NCBI GenBank assembly: GCA_964398855.1
Contig: CAYNOQ010000046.1
Coordinates: forward strand, 1 to 18,652
Source of the DNA: Mariniphaga sp964398855
Lineage (GTDB): Bacteria; Bacteroidota; Bacteroidia; Bacteroidales; Prolixibacteraceae
DNA length: 18,652 nucleotides
Direction of reading: 5' to 3'
The position numbers and the translations under genes were made by a program. The notes under the pieces were generated by a model. That model saw only the letters and a program-made list of their open reading frames with translations, ran no database searches and had not been told where the DNA came from. Positions 5,829 through 15,400 of the stretch are shown here, one piece after another (the stretch's first letter is position 1; each line of letters starts with the position of its first letter).

Positions 5829-8023
5829 TTTTTTTTTTCAATAATATCCGTTGATGTCCCATTATCAGTTATCTTAAAATAAACTCTTTCACCCGGCTCA
5901 AAATATTTATCCTGTATAAAATATGAAACAAAATAATCTCCTGCCGGCAACCCTTCAAAAATATATTCACTCCCATTGACATTATCTACATAAACCCATT
6001 TTATTGATGCTGATCCTGAGCCGGGAACTTCAGAATCATTATAAATCCCTATCCAGTCATTTTTCAGTTTTGGTGCACCATGGAATGACACTTTAACATT
6101 TTCGCCGTTTTGATAGATAATTTTGTCAGTATCAACACCCGGAATACTGCCTGCATAAAACAGTTCTGATTTTGCAATTATATCATATCCGTTGTCGCGG
6201 AAAATTACAGCAAAATATACTCCCGGGCGTTCCATTTGAAAAGTAGTTTTCCCTTCTGTTCCTGAAATATATTTCCATTGTGTTGATTGTGTGCTTGGAC
6301 CCGGCTGCTGCCCCCCTTCATATATACCAATCCACTGATTTTCGTCACCAAAAGCATTTATATATGAGATTTTAACTTCTTCGCCTGTAAAATAAGTTTT
6401 CTGGTCTCTTGTAATCATTGCCGAGCCATTGCTTCCCCCCGAAGTTATAAAAAAAGCAGCATCAGACCACTCAGACCACTCCATGTTTCTGTCTCTGTGC
6501 CGAACATGAATATAATGTTCTCCATTGTAAATATCAGTTTTATTTAATTTCTGTCTGAAAATATCTACATCTCTATGTATATCAACAAATTGCGCATTTC
6601 CCGGATGTTTTCCAAAAATATTCTCATAATCACGAATAAGGTCAAATTCAAGGTTTGAAAAATCTGCATCGCCTGCAACCTGAAACTGAACACTGTTATA
6701 TTCATAGCCGGAACCGGAAGAATAGGGTGTACTTTCAAAAGTATAGGGAAGCTCAATATTACTATCAGATAGAGGAACAAGCGAGGGTTTATCCGGTTTT
6801 CCCTGATCAAATTTGCGTAAAAAACTGTCCACAAGTAGTGGCTCATCAAAAGATTCCTCCTGGTTTCCAATAATATAAGTTTCAACAGACATTGTTGCTG
6901 TTTCCGAATTAAGCTCAACAATCTGAAAGGGCCAATAATCAATTGTTTTCTGCACATCATCAAAATCTTTTTCTGTGCTTTGCCCCCATCGCTGATCCCA
7001 TGAAGCGCCACCTGAAATGATATGGTACATTGGAAAATCACGTAGTTGTCCACGGTGATACAGATGATGATGTCCTGCAACGTTCAAAACCGATTTTTCG
7101 GTTGTGCAAAGCAGTGGAATTATCCTGTCTCTAACCCATATTGAAATATCTCCAACATACTGCTCTGCTTGTATGGGACGGTGGTTATAGCTGAGAATCC
7201 AGTCAATTTCATCGTCATTTTTTGCTTTCTCAATTACTTCTTTTGCCCAGTTGTATTGCATAGTACCGGTGTGTTCAGTACTAAGCATCAAAAAAAGTGC
7301 ACGCCCTTGCTGCATGGCATAATAAAACTCTGAATGGCTTTTTATTCCTTTGTATTCAATATTTTCATATTTATAATGATCTTCATAATACTTTAAAGCA
7401 TTTTCGCCGCCATAGGTCTCGTGGTTTCCGACAATTGTCATAATCGGGATGTAGGGCGACAACGCTTCTGAGCCTTTAAAATGTACTATATCATATTGCT
7501 TTAAAGTTCCTTTGTCCACCTGATCTCCCACATTGGTGATTAAATTAATGTGGTTTTCTACAGGGGTTCCATATTTTTGCTCTGCTGTTTCTCTGGCTGC
7601 CTTAATCAATCGCTCGTAGCGATTATCCAAAACCTGATGATCACCCAATATAATGAACCGATACACTCTTTTTCCACCCGGCAATGGTTGTGTCCTAAAA
7701 CTGTAAACTTCTGACTGAATATCCTGGCTAACTACCTTATAATAATATCGCGTATCAGGTTCCAAATTTTCGAGCTGTACAGAATGAAACGTATAAGAGT
7801 AGTTGTTATCCTCTTCGGAGCTAAAAAGCTGAGATGTTCCTTCTGCAATTTGATCCAAAGTATTTTCAGATTTGCCGAAAATAACTTTACTCTCCGTTTC
7901 ATTGGTTGTTCGCCAGTTTACCCAGATTGAACTGTGAGTAGGTGTTTGAAGATAAGGTACCGGGCTCGCAGAACATTCTATACCAACAAAAAGCGCTATG
8001 ATTAAAAACTTTACTTTTTTCAT
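5819..8023 (-). CDS. Purple-acid-phosphatase-like metallophosphoesterase, secreted
   Basis: From ATG at 8023 the protein has 734 residues with a Sec signal (MKKVKFLIIALFVGIECSA). Domains in order: an N-terminal Fn3-like domain of the purple acid phosphatase type (about 20-112); a calcineurin-like phosphoesterase domain with all metal motifs, GDH (127-129), GDQVD (166-170), GNHE (199-202), NHRP (280-283), GHHH (317-320); a Fn3-like segment (about 415-530); and two similar Ig-like repeats (about 538-622 and 630-718), each with W-I-G-I-Y. It ends at TAG in an A-rich run, and a T9SS sorting domain continues in another frame (5607-5828), so the intended product may be about 70 residues longer. The longer start at 8065 would run through a perfect hairpin, so it is disfavoured. 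It should release phosphate from an extracellular substrate. Confidence 0.85.
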   Translation of the reverse strand: MKKVKFLIIALFVGIECSASPVPYLQTPTHSSIWVNWRTTNETESKVIFGKSENTLDQIAEGTSQLFSSEEDNNYSYTFHSVQLENLEPDTRYYYKVVSQDIQSEVYSFRTQPLPGGKRVYRFIILGDHQVLDNRYERLIKAARETAEQKYGTPVENHINLITNVGDQVDKGTLKQYDIVHFKGSEALSPYIPIMTIVGNHETYGGENALKYYEDHYKYENIEYKGIKSHSEFYYAMQQGRALFLMLSTEHTGTMQYNWAKEVIEKAKNDDEIDWILSYNHRPIQAEQYVGDISIWVRDRIIPLLCTTEKSVLNVAGHHHLYHRGQLRDFPMYHIISGGASWDQRWGQSTEKDFDDVQKTIDYWPFQIVELNSETATMSVETYIIGNQEESFDEPLLVDSFLRKFDQGKPDKPSLVPLSDSNIELPYTFESTPYSSGSGYEYNSVQFQVAGDADFSNLEFDLIRDYENIFGKHPGNAQFVDIHRDVDIFRQKLNKTDIYNGEHYIHVRHRDRNMEWSEWSDAAFFITSGGSNGSAMITRDQKTYFTGEEVKISYINAFGDENQWIGIYEGGQQPGPSTQSTQWKYISGTEGKTTFQMERPGVYFAVIFRDNGYDIIAKSELFYAGSIPGVDTDKIIYQNGENVKVSFHGAPKLKNDWIGIYNDSEVPGSGSASIKWVYVDNVNGSEYIFEGLPAGDYFVSYFIQDKYFEPGERVYFKITDNGTSTDIIEKKKIK

Positions 8024-8047
8024 GTTTTTTAAGTCAGAGTAATAAGC

Positions 8048-8082
8048 AAATAAGTGTTTCCCCAAAGATGAAACACTTATTT
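8048..8082 (-). terminator. 12-bp perfect hairpin between the lipoprotein operon and the metallophosphoesterase
   Basis: AAATAAGTGTTT (8048-8059) and AAACACTTATTT (8071-8082) are exact inverses around an 11-nt loop. On the minus strand the stem is followed by a U-rich stretch (TTTGCTTATT). It may be an attenuator that lowers expression of the phosphatase genes relative to susC/D, or an mRNA processing or stability element. Confidence 0.45.
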
Positions 8083-8118
8083 TCCTAATTTTTAAAGATA
8101 AAAAAACTGAATAAACCT

Positions 8119-9501
8119 TTATTTGGTTAAAGAACGGTTATACATTCTCTCATGTGTCCACCAACCTGCCCAATCCCTGTACAGATATTCAATTTTTAAC
8201 TCTTGAGTTGAAAAATCATAAACATTATAGTTCTCTGTTACTGCGTAGCTCCCCTGTTGAATGAAAATTTGTTTTGTAGCAGGGTCAATAGAAATATATT
8301 GAACGTTTGTTCCACTACTTGTATGACCTTCATTATTGACATAACTACGGAACAGATAACCGGTTTCCCAGGTTGTCTCTCCGGTTCTTTTGATATATCT
8401 TCTCCGCTTCACTGGATCTTCCGGATAAGAGCCAACGCCTTCACCCGATTTTGAAAGACGATCCACCGTGTACCATCCCTCTAAATCATCAACATAAAAA
8501 ACAACCACCATTGATGACATTATTTCACTGACTAAAGCAGGCTCAGCAGATTTAATTCTAATTGGCAAACCGTATAAACTGTTATCTTCCAGAGATGAGA
8601 TATCAATTTCAATGTTCATTTCCTGATAGGCAGTTGCGCCGATATGAACAAAATCATCAGGCAGTGAATAAGTACTTGCCGGCAATAATTTAACACTTCT
8701 GCCACTTTCCTGAACGTAGCTATCAAGCAAGTTTTCATCTATCTCAAAAATAATTGCTGTTTCTTCGTTCATATTATACTCTAAACTTCCCACTTTCAGT
8801 AATACAGACTGCAAGTCGCTTGTTCTTAAATAATATGGAACCCACTGGGTGCCAGCTTCCTTTTCAAAGCGAAAAGCAACTAACTTGCCGGGTATAGCTG
8901 TAATTTTGGCAATATCTCCCGGGTCATTTTCCTTATCGAAAGATTGGACATAAAAAGTATGCTCGCCATTTTCGCTAAGCAAACCTTTGAAAGTATGTTC
9001 AGTTTCGCCATTTTTCATTACTATCCTGTACTGCTCATCATTCAGCATGTATGAAAGAACAACAAACGAAAAATTGTCTTCAACCGGTTCTGCCCATTTT
9101 AGGGTTATCTGCCCGGGACCGGATATTGCTTCCAGATTCAAAACAGGTGCAATGTTTTCAAAGTTTTTCCGACTTTGCAATACTAAAATTTCAATCTTTT
9201 CTTTTCCACTTGTTATAGCTACTTTTGCTTTTCGGCTTTGAAAAAGTATATTCTCATCAACTTTTACAATTACTTTATCGTTTGAAATAGAAACTGTGCA
9301 CCAATCACTATTTTCGGAAATAACTACTGCACTCGTTGTTCCTTGCGGATTACTGATTTCTATTGATTGTTCGCCGGAGTTACTGTTAAAACTCACCTGA
9401 GTTTCAGATAACGAAAAATAGTTACCTACAGGATAGGAAATCTCTTTTTCACAAGAAATAAAATAAAAAGAGATTAATAAAACAGATATTACTTTTTTCA
9501 T
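8119..9501 (-). CDS. BACON/Fn3 surface lipoprotein of the PUL
   Basis: The 460-residue product has a lipoprotein signal with Cys17 (YFISC). Residues about 27-110 read as a BACON domain (a Bacteroidota domain often found in glycan-binding proteins): SLSETQVSF, SDWCTVSIS, SRKAKVAITSG, IEILVLQ. Residues about 115-205 are a Fn3-like domain (ISGPGQITLKWAEP). Residues about 235-335 resemble DUF1735/BT_3987-type beta domains (LPASTYSLPD, LYGLPIRIKSAEP). The last 120 residues are rich in aromatics (GWYTVDRL, YRDWAGWWTHERMY), like DUF4361-type C-terminal domains. It takes the SusE/SusF position, so a surface glycan-binding role is inferred. It starts 18 bp after the preceding gene. The domain names come from memory of family patterns, not from a search. 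Confidence 0.72.
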   Translation of the reverse strand: MKKVISVLLISFYFISCEKEISYPVGNYFSLSETQVSFNSNSGEQSIEISNPQGTTSAVVISENSDWCTVSISNDKVIVKVDENILFQSRKAKVAITSGKEKIEILVLQSRKNFENIAPVLNLEAISGPGQITLKWAEPVEDNFSFVVLSYMLNDEQYRIVMKNGETEHTFKGLLSENGEHTFYVQSFDKENDPGDIAKITAIPGKLVAFRFEKEAGTQWVPYYLRTSDLQSVLLKVGSLEYNMNEETAIIFEIDENLLDSYVQESGRSVKLLPASTYSLPDDFVHIGATAYQEMNIEIDISSLEDNSLYGLPIRIKSAEPALVSEIMSSMVVVFYVDDLEGWYTVDRLSKSGEGVGSYPEDPVKRRRYIKRTGETTWETGYLFRSYVNNEGHTSSGTNVQYISIDPATKQIFIQQGSYAVTENYNVYDFSTQELKIEYLYRDWAGWWTHERMYNRSLTK

Positions 9502-9519
9502 TGTTTGTCCATATTAAAA

Positions 9520-10398
9520 TTATTCAACTCTTGTCAACATTTCCATTACCGTAATCCATTTGGAAGAGCCCGGCATGCGATACTTATAGTTTATTGTAAA
9601 TATTTTTTCTTCAGGATCATATTCACAATCATCCAGCTGTTCAATTTCAATATTTTTATATGGTTTTACACGAACTGAGTTGTCTTCATTGACAACAAGC
9701 AAGATAGCCTGATCTTTAATTTTTTGTAATTCTGTGGATGTTGCTATGTTTTCAGGAAAGAGCCGAACCTGATTTCTGGAAATTGGCAGTAATGTTTTAT
9801 TCGTTGTTATATTCGACATAATCTCATTCTCAGTCTTAATTCCTTTCAGTTTATACATTCTGGATGACATCGACGAATAGGCATTTTCCAATTCAATCTT
9901 GTACATCACATAATCTTTATCCGTATTAATCTCATAATTTTCAGCTGATTCAATACGAACGGGAAACATATAAGTTGTATCCGGTGACAGTCCGTTTACA
10001 TCAATTTCGATGGGAAAAAAAGTTGTTGCCGCCACATCTCCTGCCCTGATGACAACGTCAAATGAAGGGATTACCAAACGGTCATCAGGAATCAGTTTTG
10101 CAAATTTGTCCGTCTCATTACCAAAAAAGCGATAGTTATAATGATCTAAAATTTCAAAATCTGTTTCTATGGTTACTAAAACATCATTTCTCAAAGGCAT
10201 TGAGCCACCGCTGCCCACAGTCATATACCCTGTTGTAACGGAATCATTCAACTGATGGGGATAAGGGAAAATATTATTTTCACCACTTTTAAGATAAATC
10301 ATCGGTTTATAAAACTCCTCATTAAGCAGGTCTCTTTCACATGCGACCAACAGAAGAGTTACGACAGATACAAAAAGATATTTTTTAAATGATTTCAT
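9520..10398 (-). CDS. DUF1735-type lipoprotein, probable surface glycan-binding protein
   Basis: The 292-residue protein has a lipoprotein signal (VTLLLVAC, Cys20). The N-terminal half (about 30-170) resembles DUF1735, with the pattern of a strand followed by LPIEIxxxGLSPDTTYMFPVRI-like text: here FFPIEIDVNGLSPDTTY, then FPVRIESAENY. The C-terminal half (about 175-290) resembles DUF4361/BT_3044-type domains, with a final TINYKYR and a tryptophan near the end. Such proteins sit directly after susD in many PULs and help hold the glycan at the outer membrane. It is 21 bp after the SusD-like gene and 18 bp before the BACON lipoprotein, so it is in the same operon. The substrate is unknown. Confidence 0.75.
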   Translation of the reverse strand: MKSFKKYLFVSVVTLLLVACERDLLNEEFYKPMIYLKSGENNIFPYPHQLNDSVTTGYMTVGSGGSMPLRNDVLVTIETDFEILDHYNYRFFGNETDKFAKLIPDDRLVIPSFDVVIRAGDVAATTFFPIEIDVNGLSPDTTYMFPVRIESAENYEINTDKDYVMYKIELENAYSSMSSRMYKLKGIKTENEIMSNITTNKTLLPISRNQVRLFPENIATSTELQKIKDQAILLVVNEDNSVRVKPYKNIEIEQLDDCEYDPEEKIFTINYKYRMPGSSKWITVMEMLTRVE

Positions 10399-10419
10399 TG
10401 TGTATTGTTTTAAAGGTTA

Positions 10420-12411
10420 CTAATCTTCCCATCCCGGGTTTTGATCTAACGTGCGAACACGTTTAATCTCCTGCCTGTCTATAGGAAGCAGAATCATTTT
10501 GTCCTTAAATTCACGATTTCTCACACCGCTGTAATTACAGATTACCCGGTTGTAATATCCGTCTCTCTCGGTTTTTTCAGTATCCATTCCCATAATCGGA
10601 ATAGCTTCTTCTTCTTTAACGATACCCCAGCGGCGCACATCATGGTATCTCAAACCCTCATGTAAAAACTCAATCATCCGTTCGGTTTTCAGCACTTCAA
10701 AAAAAGCTGCATGGGAGCTGGCCTCTTCCTCAGTTAAACCGGGTAAACCACTTCTGTACCGCACAAGATTAAATGCCCATTTAATTTCATTTACATCCCG
10801 ATAAAATGTTTGAGAATCACCACTATCTTCATTTGTGATTGTATGGCTCTCTGTCAGATTACTTAAACTTTCTGCATACATCAGAAGAATATCTGCATAT
10901 CTTACAATAGGAAATGACTTATTCAGGATAGTTGAATTGGCTCCACTCCATGCATCATCAGGATGTACATATTTTTTCGGAACATAGCCGGTAATCGGGT
11001 AATTTCGCATATCTCCCTGTCTTACAGCACTTCTTCCTGAATTTCCGTCGCGGGCATAAAAAATCTGTACCATAAACTTTCCGGTTTCTGTTGTGGAATT
11101 CATTGGCCATAAACATCCACTAAATCCAATGCTGGCATAAAAACGCGGTTCACGGTTTATATACATCAGATTAACATTCGGCTTGAGTGTGTATCCGGAA
11201 AATGCCTGATCTCTTGTGGTAAACCCTGTTTCAGTGTATGGATACAAACCACTGGAATTGTTTATATCACGCCCATCAATCATTTTATAGGCATCAATAA
11301 ATTTTTGCGGCACTGAAAAACAATTCCAGCCGCCAAATGGTCCGGGAAAAAAGAGTTCCGTTGATGCTCTTACCCGGGAAGAATTTTTTCCAAAAACGTA
11401 TTCTTTGTTTTTAAAACCTAAAGTTTCTCCGTTAAACATATCGGCATAAGAGCGGTATGGATCAATGCCTGCGGCTCCTTCCGGCCAATCTTTATAATAA
11501 TTAGGATCATGAGTTATTCCCTGAGGCAATTCAGGTGTATCATAAGAGCTCTCAACGGTATGCAGCGTATAATCCATATCTATAACCCGCTTGCATGCAG
11601 CAGCTGCAACAGCCCATTTCTTTTCATCATAAGTTTGTGGAAAATAATGAACATTATCAGACTGTCTGGTAAAGTTTCCAAAATAGGATCTGGCAGCCTG
11701 CCCACCATTAAAAAGCGGGCTGGCTGCATAAACTCTCAAACGGGCTATCAGTCCGTATGCAGCTCCTTTTGTCGGACGCCCAAAGGTGTTTATTGGCACA
11801 CTCTGAGGAATATAGAGTGCTGCTTTTTCCAGTTCACTGCAAATATATTCCACGCTTTCTTCATAAGTTGAACGGTATTTCTGATATGCCTCTGCCTCAA
11901 GGCTTGTTTCATAAACTTCATCCCCGGCTATCAACAATGGGCCATAATTCATCAATAAAAAATAATAGGCATAACCTCTGAGAAAATGGGCATATCCCAC
12001 AATTTCCCGTTTATCCTGCGCTGTCAGCTCTCTACATTCATCAATTCTTAAAAAAATGGTATTTGCCTTACGAATGACCTGATACATTGATGTCCAGATA
12101 TTCAGGCTTCCCATATCATTAGAGGTAATCATATCTAACGTAAAACGCTGGGGGTAGTAACTTGATTCCCACATTGAGAAACCTTCGTCACTTCCTAAAA
12201 TTGCAGGGTAATAAGAGTATTCGAAAATATTACTTTCATCCGGCAACAGTGCAGCAGTTCCCCAAAGAAATTTCTCCAGATATACTTTATTTTGAAAAAC
12301 CGAATCCATATTGATGGTATCTTCAAAATAGTAATCCACATTTAAAAAATTACATGAATTCCCCAAAAGTGATACTATTGCAGTTATTATTAAAATTTGT
12401 TTTGTTTTCAT
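10420..12411 (-). CDS. SusD/RagB-family glycan-binding outer-membrane lipoprotein
   Basis: The 663-residue protein begins with a lipoprotein signal and Cys20 (LLGNSC). The N-terminal SusD-like region has the TPR-type helices (REIVGYAHFLRGYAYYFLL, about 135-155; TKGAAYGLIARLRVYAASPL). The C-terminal SusD/RagB region has the usual closing blocks: PIVRYADILLMYAES, ERMIEFLHEGLRYHDVRRWG, ILLPIDRQEIKR and DQNPGW. It would form the lid on the SusC-like transporter and pass bound oligosaccharide to it. It lies 19 bp after that gene. At 663 residues it is longer than the roughly 550-residue SusD of the starch system, as is common for relatives that handle complex glycans. Confidence 0.95.
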   Translation of the reverse strand: MKTKQILIITAIVSLLGNSCNFLNVDYYFEDTINMDSVFQNKVYLEKFLWGTAALLPDESNIFEYSYYPAILGSDEGFSMWESSYYPQRFTLDMITSNDMGSLNIWTSMYQVIRKANTIFLRIDECRELTAQDKREIVGYAHFLRGYAYYFLLMNYGPLLIAGDEVYETSLEAEAYQKYRSTYEESVEYICSELEKAALYIPQSVPINTFGRPTKGAAYGLIARLRVYAASPLFNGGQAARSYFGNFTRQSDNVHYFPQTYDEKKWAVAAAACKRVIDMDYTLHTVESSYDTPELPQGITHDPNYYKDWPEGAAGIDPYRSYADMFNGETLGFKNKEYVFGKNSSRVRASTELFFPGPFGGWNCFSVPQKFIDAYKMIDGRDINNSSGLYPYTETGFTTRDQAFSGYTLKPNVNLMYINREPRFYASIGFSGCLWPMNSTTETGKFMVQIFYARDGNSGRSAVRQGDMRNYPITGYVPKKYVHPDDAWSGANSTILNKSFPIVRYADILLMYAESLSNLTESHTITNEDSGDSQTFYRDVNEIKWAFNLVRYRSGLPGLTEEEASSHAAFFEVLKTERMIEFLHEGLRYHDVRRWGIVKEEEAIPIMGMDTEKTERDGYYNRVICNYSGVRNREFKDKMILLPIDRQEIKRVRTLDQNPGWED

Positions 12412-12430
12412 ATCTTAAATATTGAAAATT

Positions 12431-15400
12431 TTAGAAATTAATATAAGCCTGTAAAGCAAAGGTCATCGGAATCGGGTATTCATATCCATTCTGGTTTGCC
12501 TGCTCAGGATCCCAGATTTTCACTTTATCCCATACTGCCAGATTTTGCCCGACAAATTGTAAATCCACAGAATTTAATCCCAGAAGTTTCAAAAATGCAG
12601 GAGTACGAAGATTGTAGTTGATGGTAACCTCCTGAATCCTTAAATATTTACTGTCTCCTATCCAGAAGGAGGAATACTGGTCATTATTTTGGTTTCTGCC
12701 ATAACTCAAACGAGGAAAAATAACATCCTGGCTCTCGGTTGCCGGATCTCCGGAATACCAGGCAGGTGTCCAGCGGTTCGACTGTATGTTTGCAATTGAA
12801 AGTACATTGCCCGTGTATTCTCCATAAAAGGGAATATACCCATAGCCGTTATTGTGATAATAAAAATTAGTTTTCCCGGTTCCCTTAAACAAAATCCCAA
12901 AAGTTAAACTTTTAACCCGAAACTCGGTAGCAAATCCATACATGAGGGTGGGGAAAGGTGAATAGGATAAGGGAACTTTATCATCTTCAGTTATAACTCC
13001 ATCACCGTTAACATCCTTATATTTTATATCGCCGGGGCGTACCGTGCCAAACTGAGTGGGGCTATTCAATACATCCTGCTCATCAACAAATAACCCTATG
13101 GCTTTGTAACCGCGTAAAACATTGTAAGGCTTGTTCGAATAAGATAAATAGTCATATTTTTGGTAAGGTTGTTCCCAGTTTTTAATCTCATTCGTAGAAT
13201 AGGTAAAATTGCCTCTCAGAGTAAAAGACATTCCATTTTTTAAATCATGGGTATAACTTGCATTTCCGTCAGCTCCATAGCTTACCATTGCACCAACGTT
13301 TCCGTATGGCATTGTCATTGCGCCCACCCAGGTAGGCAGCTGCGTGCGTCTTTGAAAAATTCCATCGCGCTGATCATGAAATACATCAGTAACAATTTCC
13401 AATTTATCATTCATAAACTTGATTTCGATTCCTAAGTTTGCCTTTTTGGCAATCTCCCAGACCAGATTATCAGCTCCCACAACAGACTCAATCAAGCCGG
13501 AGGTTCCTCCCCAGCCTGCTGATGCATTGGCATTTATAATGGTCAGATAAGGGAAACGGTCATTGGCAATCCGGTCATTTCCTACTGTTCCGTAGGAACC
13601 CCGAAGTTTCAAAAAGCTTATAAAATGAAGATTATCCTGCATCCAGCTATATTGTGAAGGTACCCAACCGATAGCAATGGATGGGAAAAACCCAAATTGT
13701 TCACCTCTTTTGAAGTTTTCAGAACCGGTATATCCGAAATTTCCATCAATCATATAAGTGTCTCTGAACCCGTATGTTACGCGACCTGATATTCCCTGAT
13801 ATCTCTTAGGAATAGCGGTCATGGATGTGGTATAAATTGTATATTTTTCACTGCTCATATATGAATAGAGCAAACCTCCCACCCTATGATCACTTCCAAA
13901 AAGACGATCGTAATTGATATTAAGTTCCAGATGATATTTACGCCATTGCGATGTACTGGAGGTATATCTGGTATCGTATGCATTTGATCGCCTGAGCATT
14001 ATCAGCTCTCCCTGAGTATTTCTTCCGGTTGTTTTATACAAATCGGGTTGTTTGCGTCTTGTCTCATTAAAATAGTTCCTGTTATCAAAGGCACCCTGCA
14101 GGCTTGCTGTAAGTCCAGGGGTGACCGATTCCAAATCCTGTTTTAACGCAAGTGTAGCCATATTTTTATAGGATTCATTGGTTGTCATACCTGTGTGATT
14201 TAACAGCACATACGGAGACAATTCATCACTTGGTCCGTAAACCGGCAGATAGCCGTTGGTGAATTGTGTCGGAACAGTTAGAGGCGTTAATTGCGCCTGT
14301 GCAATCCACAATTTCCTTGTATCCATCTCTCCGGGTAAGTTATTAATGGTGATGTAGCCATCCAGCCCCATATAAACCTGCGTTGAATTCGTCAAGTTTA
14401 TATCTAAATTCATACGGTAATTATAAGTGTTATATCCAACTCCTTTTCGGTATTTGCTTGATTGATCCTGCTTATAGGCAGAGGATTCGGATGACATCCC
14501 CATGCTTAAAAAATAATTGGCAATTGAACCGCCTCCCCGCGCACTGATATAATGTGTGTGCTGCCATGATGTTCTATTCAAAATTTCATCGCGCCAGTTG
14601 ACATTGGGGAACAAATCGGGGTCTAAGTTATTTCTGATTAACTCCATCTGAATATCGGTGTAAAGTGGCAGTTTGCCTGAAACAATTGCCGCTTCATTTG
14701 CCAATTCGGCATATTCGGTGGCATCCAGATAATCGGGCATCCGGTTCAGATAGGAGAGTTTTGCATTGGAACGAACTGTTATATTCAGTTTATCTTTTGT
14801 TCCTCTTTTTGTTGTAATCAAAACTACACCATTCGCTCCGCGAACACCATATACAGCAGTTGCCGAAGCATCTTTTAAAATTGAAAACGACTCAATGTCA
14901 GCCGGATCCACCTGGCTCAACGTGCCTTCCAGCCCGTCAATCAAAACCAAAGCTCCGCTGCTTGCACCAAAAGTACCGATTCCGCGAACCCAAAACTCAG
15001 AAATATTTTTTCCCGGCTCACCGCTGCTCTGCATTGAAATCACTCCGGGAATGCGTCCGCCCAAAATATTTGTTATGGATGTTGCCGGTGTCTGCAGCTC
15101 TGCAACTTCAACTGATGTTATAGCACCTACCACACTGACTTTCCTCTGCTTACCCATACCGACAACAACAACCTCATCCAATGCGCTGGCAGAAGTTGTT
15201 AAAATTACCTTTAAATCTGTTTCTGCTTTGGTTACAGTGTATTCAAACGGTTCGAGACCCAAGAAATTAAAAATAAGCACATCTCCACCGGAAGCTTTTG
15301 CTTCAAAATTACCATCAAGATCAGTAACCCAACCTATTCCCGGACGGTCTTTGATATGAACAGTTGCTCCGGGCAACGGAGCCTCAGTATCATCATAAAT

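Noticed and set aside
6565..7080. Minus-strand frame of 171 codons inside the metallophosphoesterase
   Set aside because: It is an alternative frame of a gene with complete metal motifs and has no domain signal of its own.
8024..8065. N-terminal extension of the metallophosphoesterase to 8065
   Set aside because: The extension overlaps a perfect hairpin and places 14 residues before a textbook Sec signal starting at 8023.
14766..15359. Open frame of 197 codons on the plus strand
   Set aside because: It is antisense to the conserved CarboxypepD-like and plug region of the SusC-like gene and shows no recognisable protein features.
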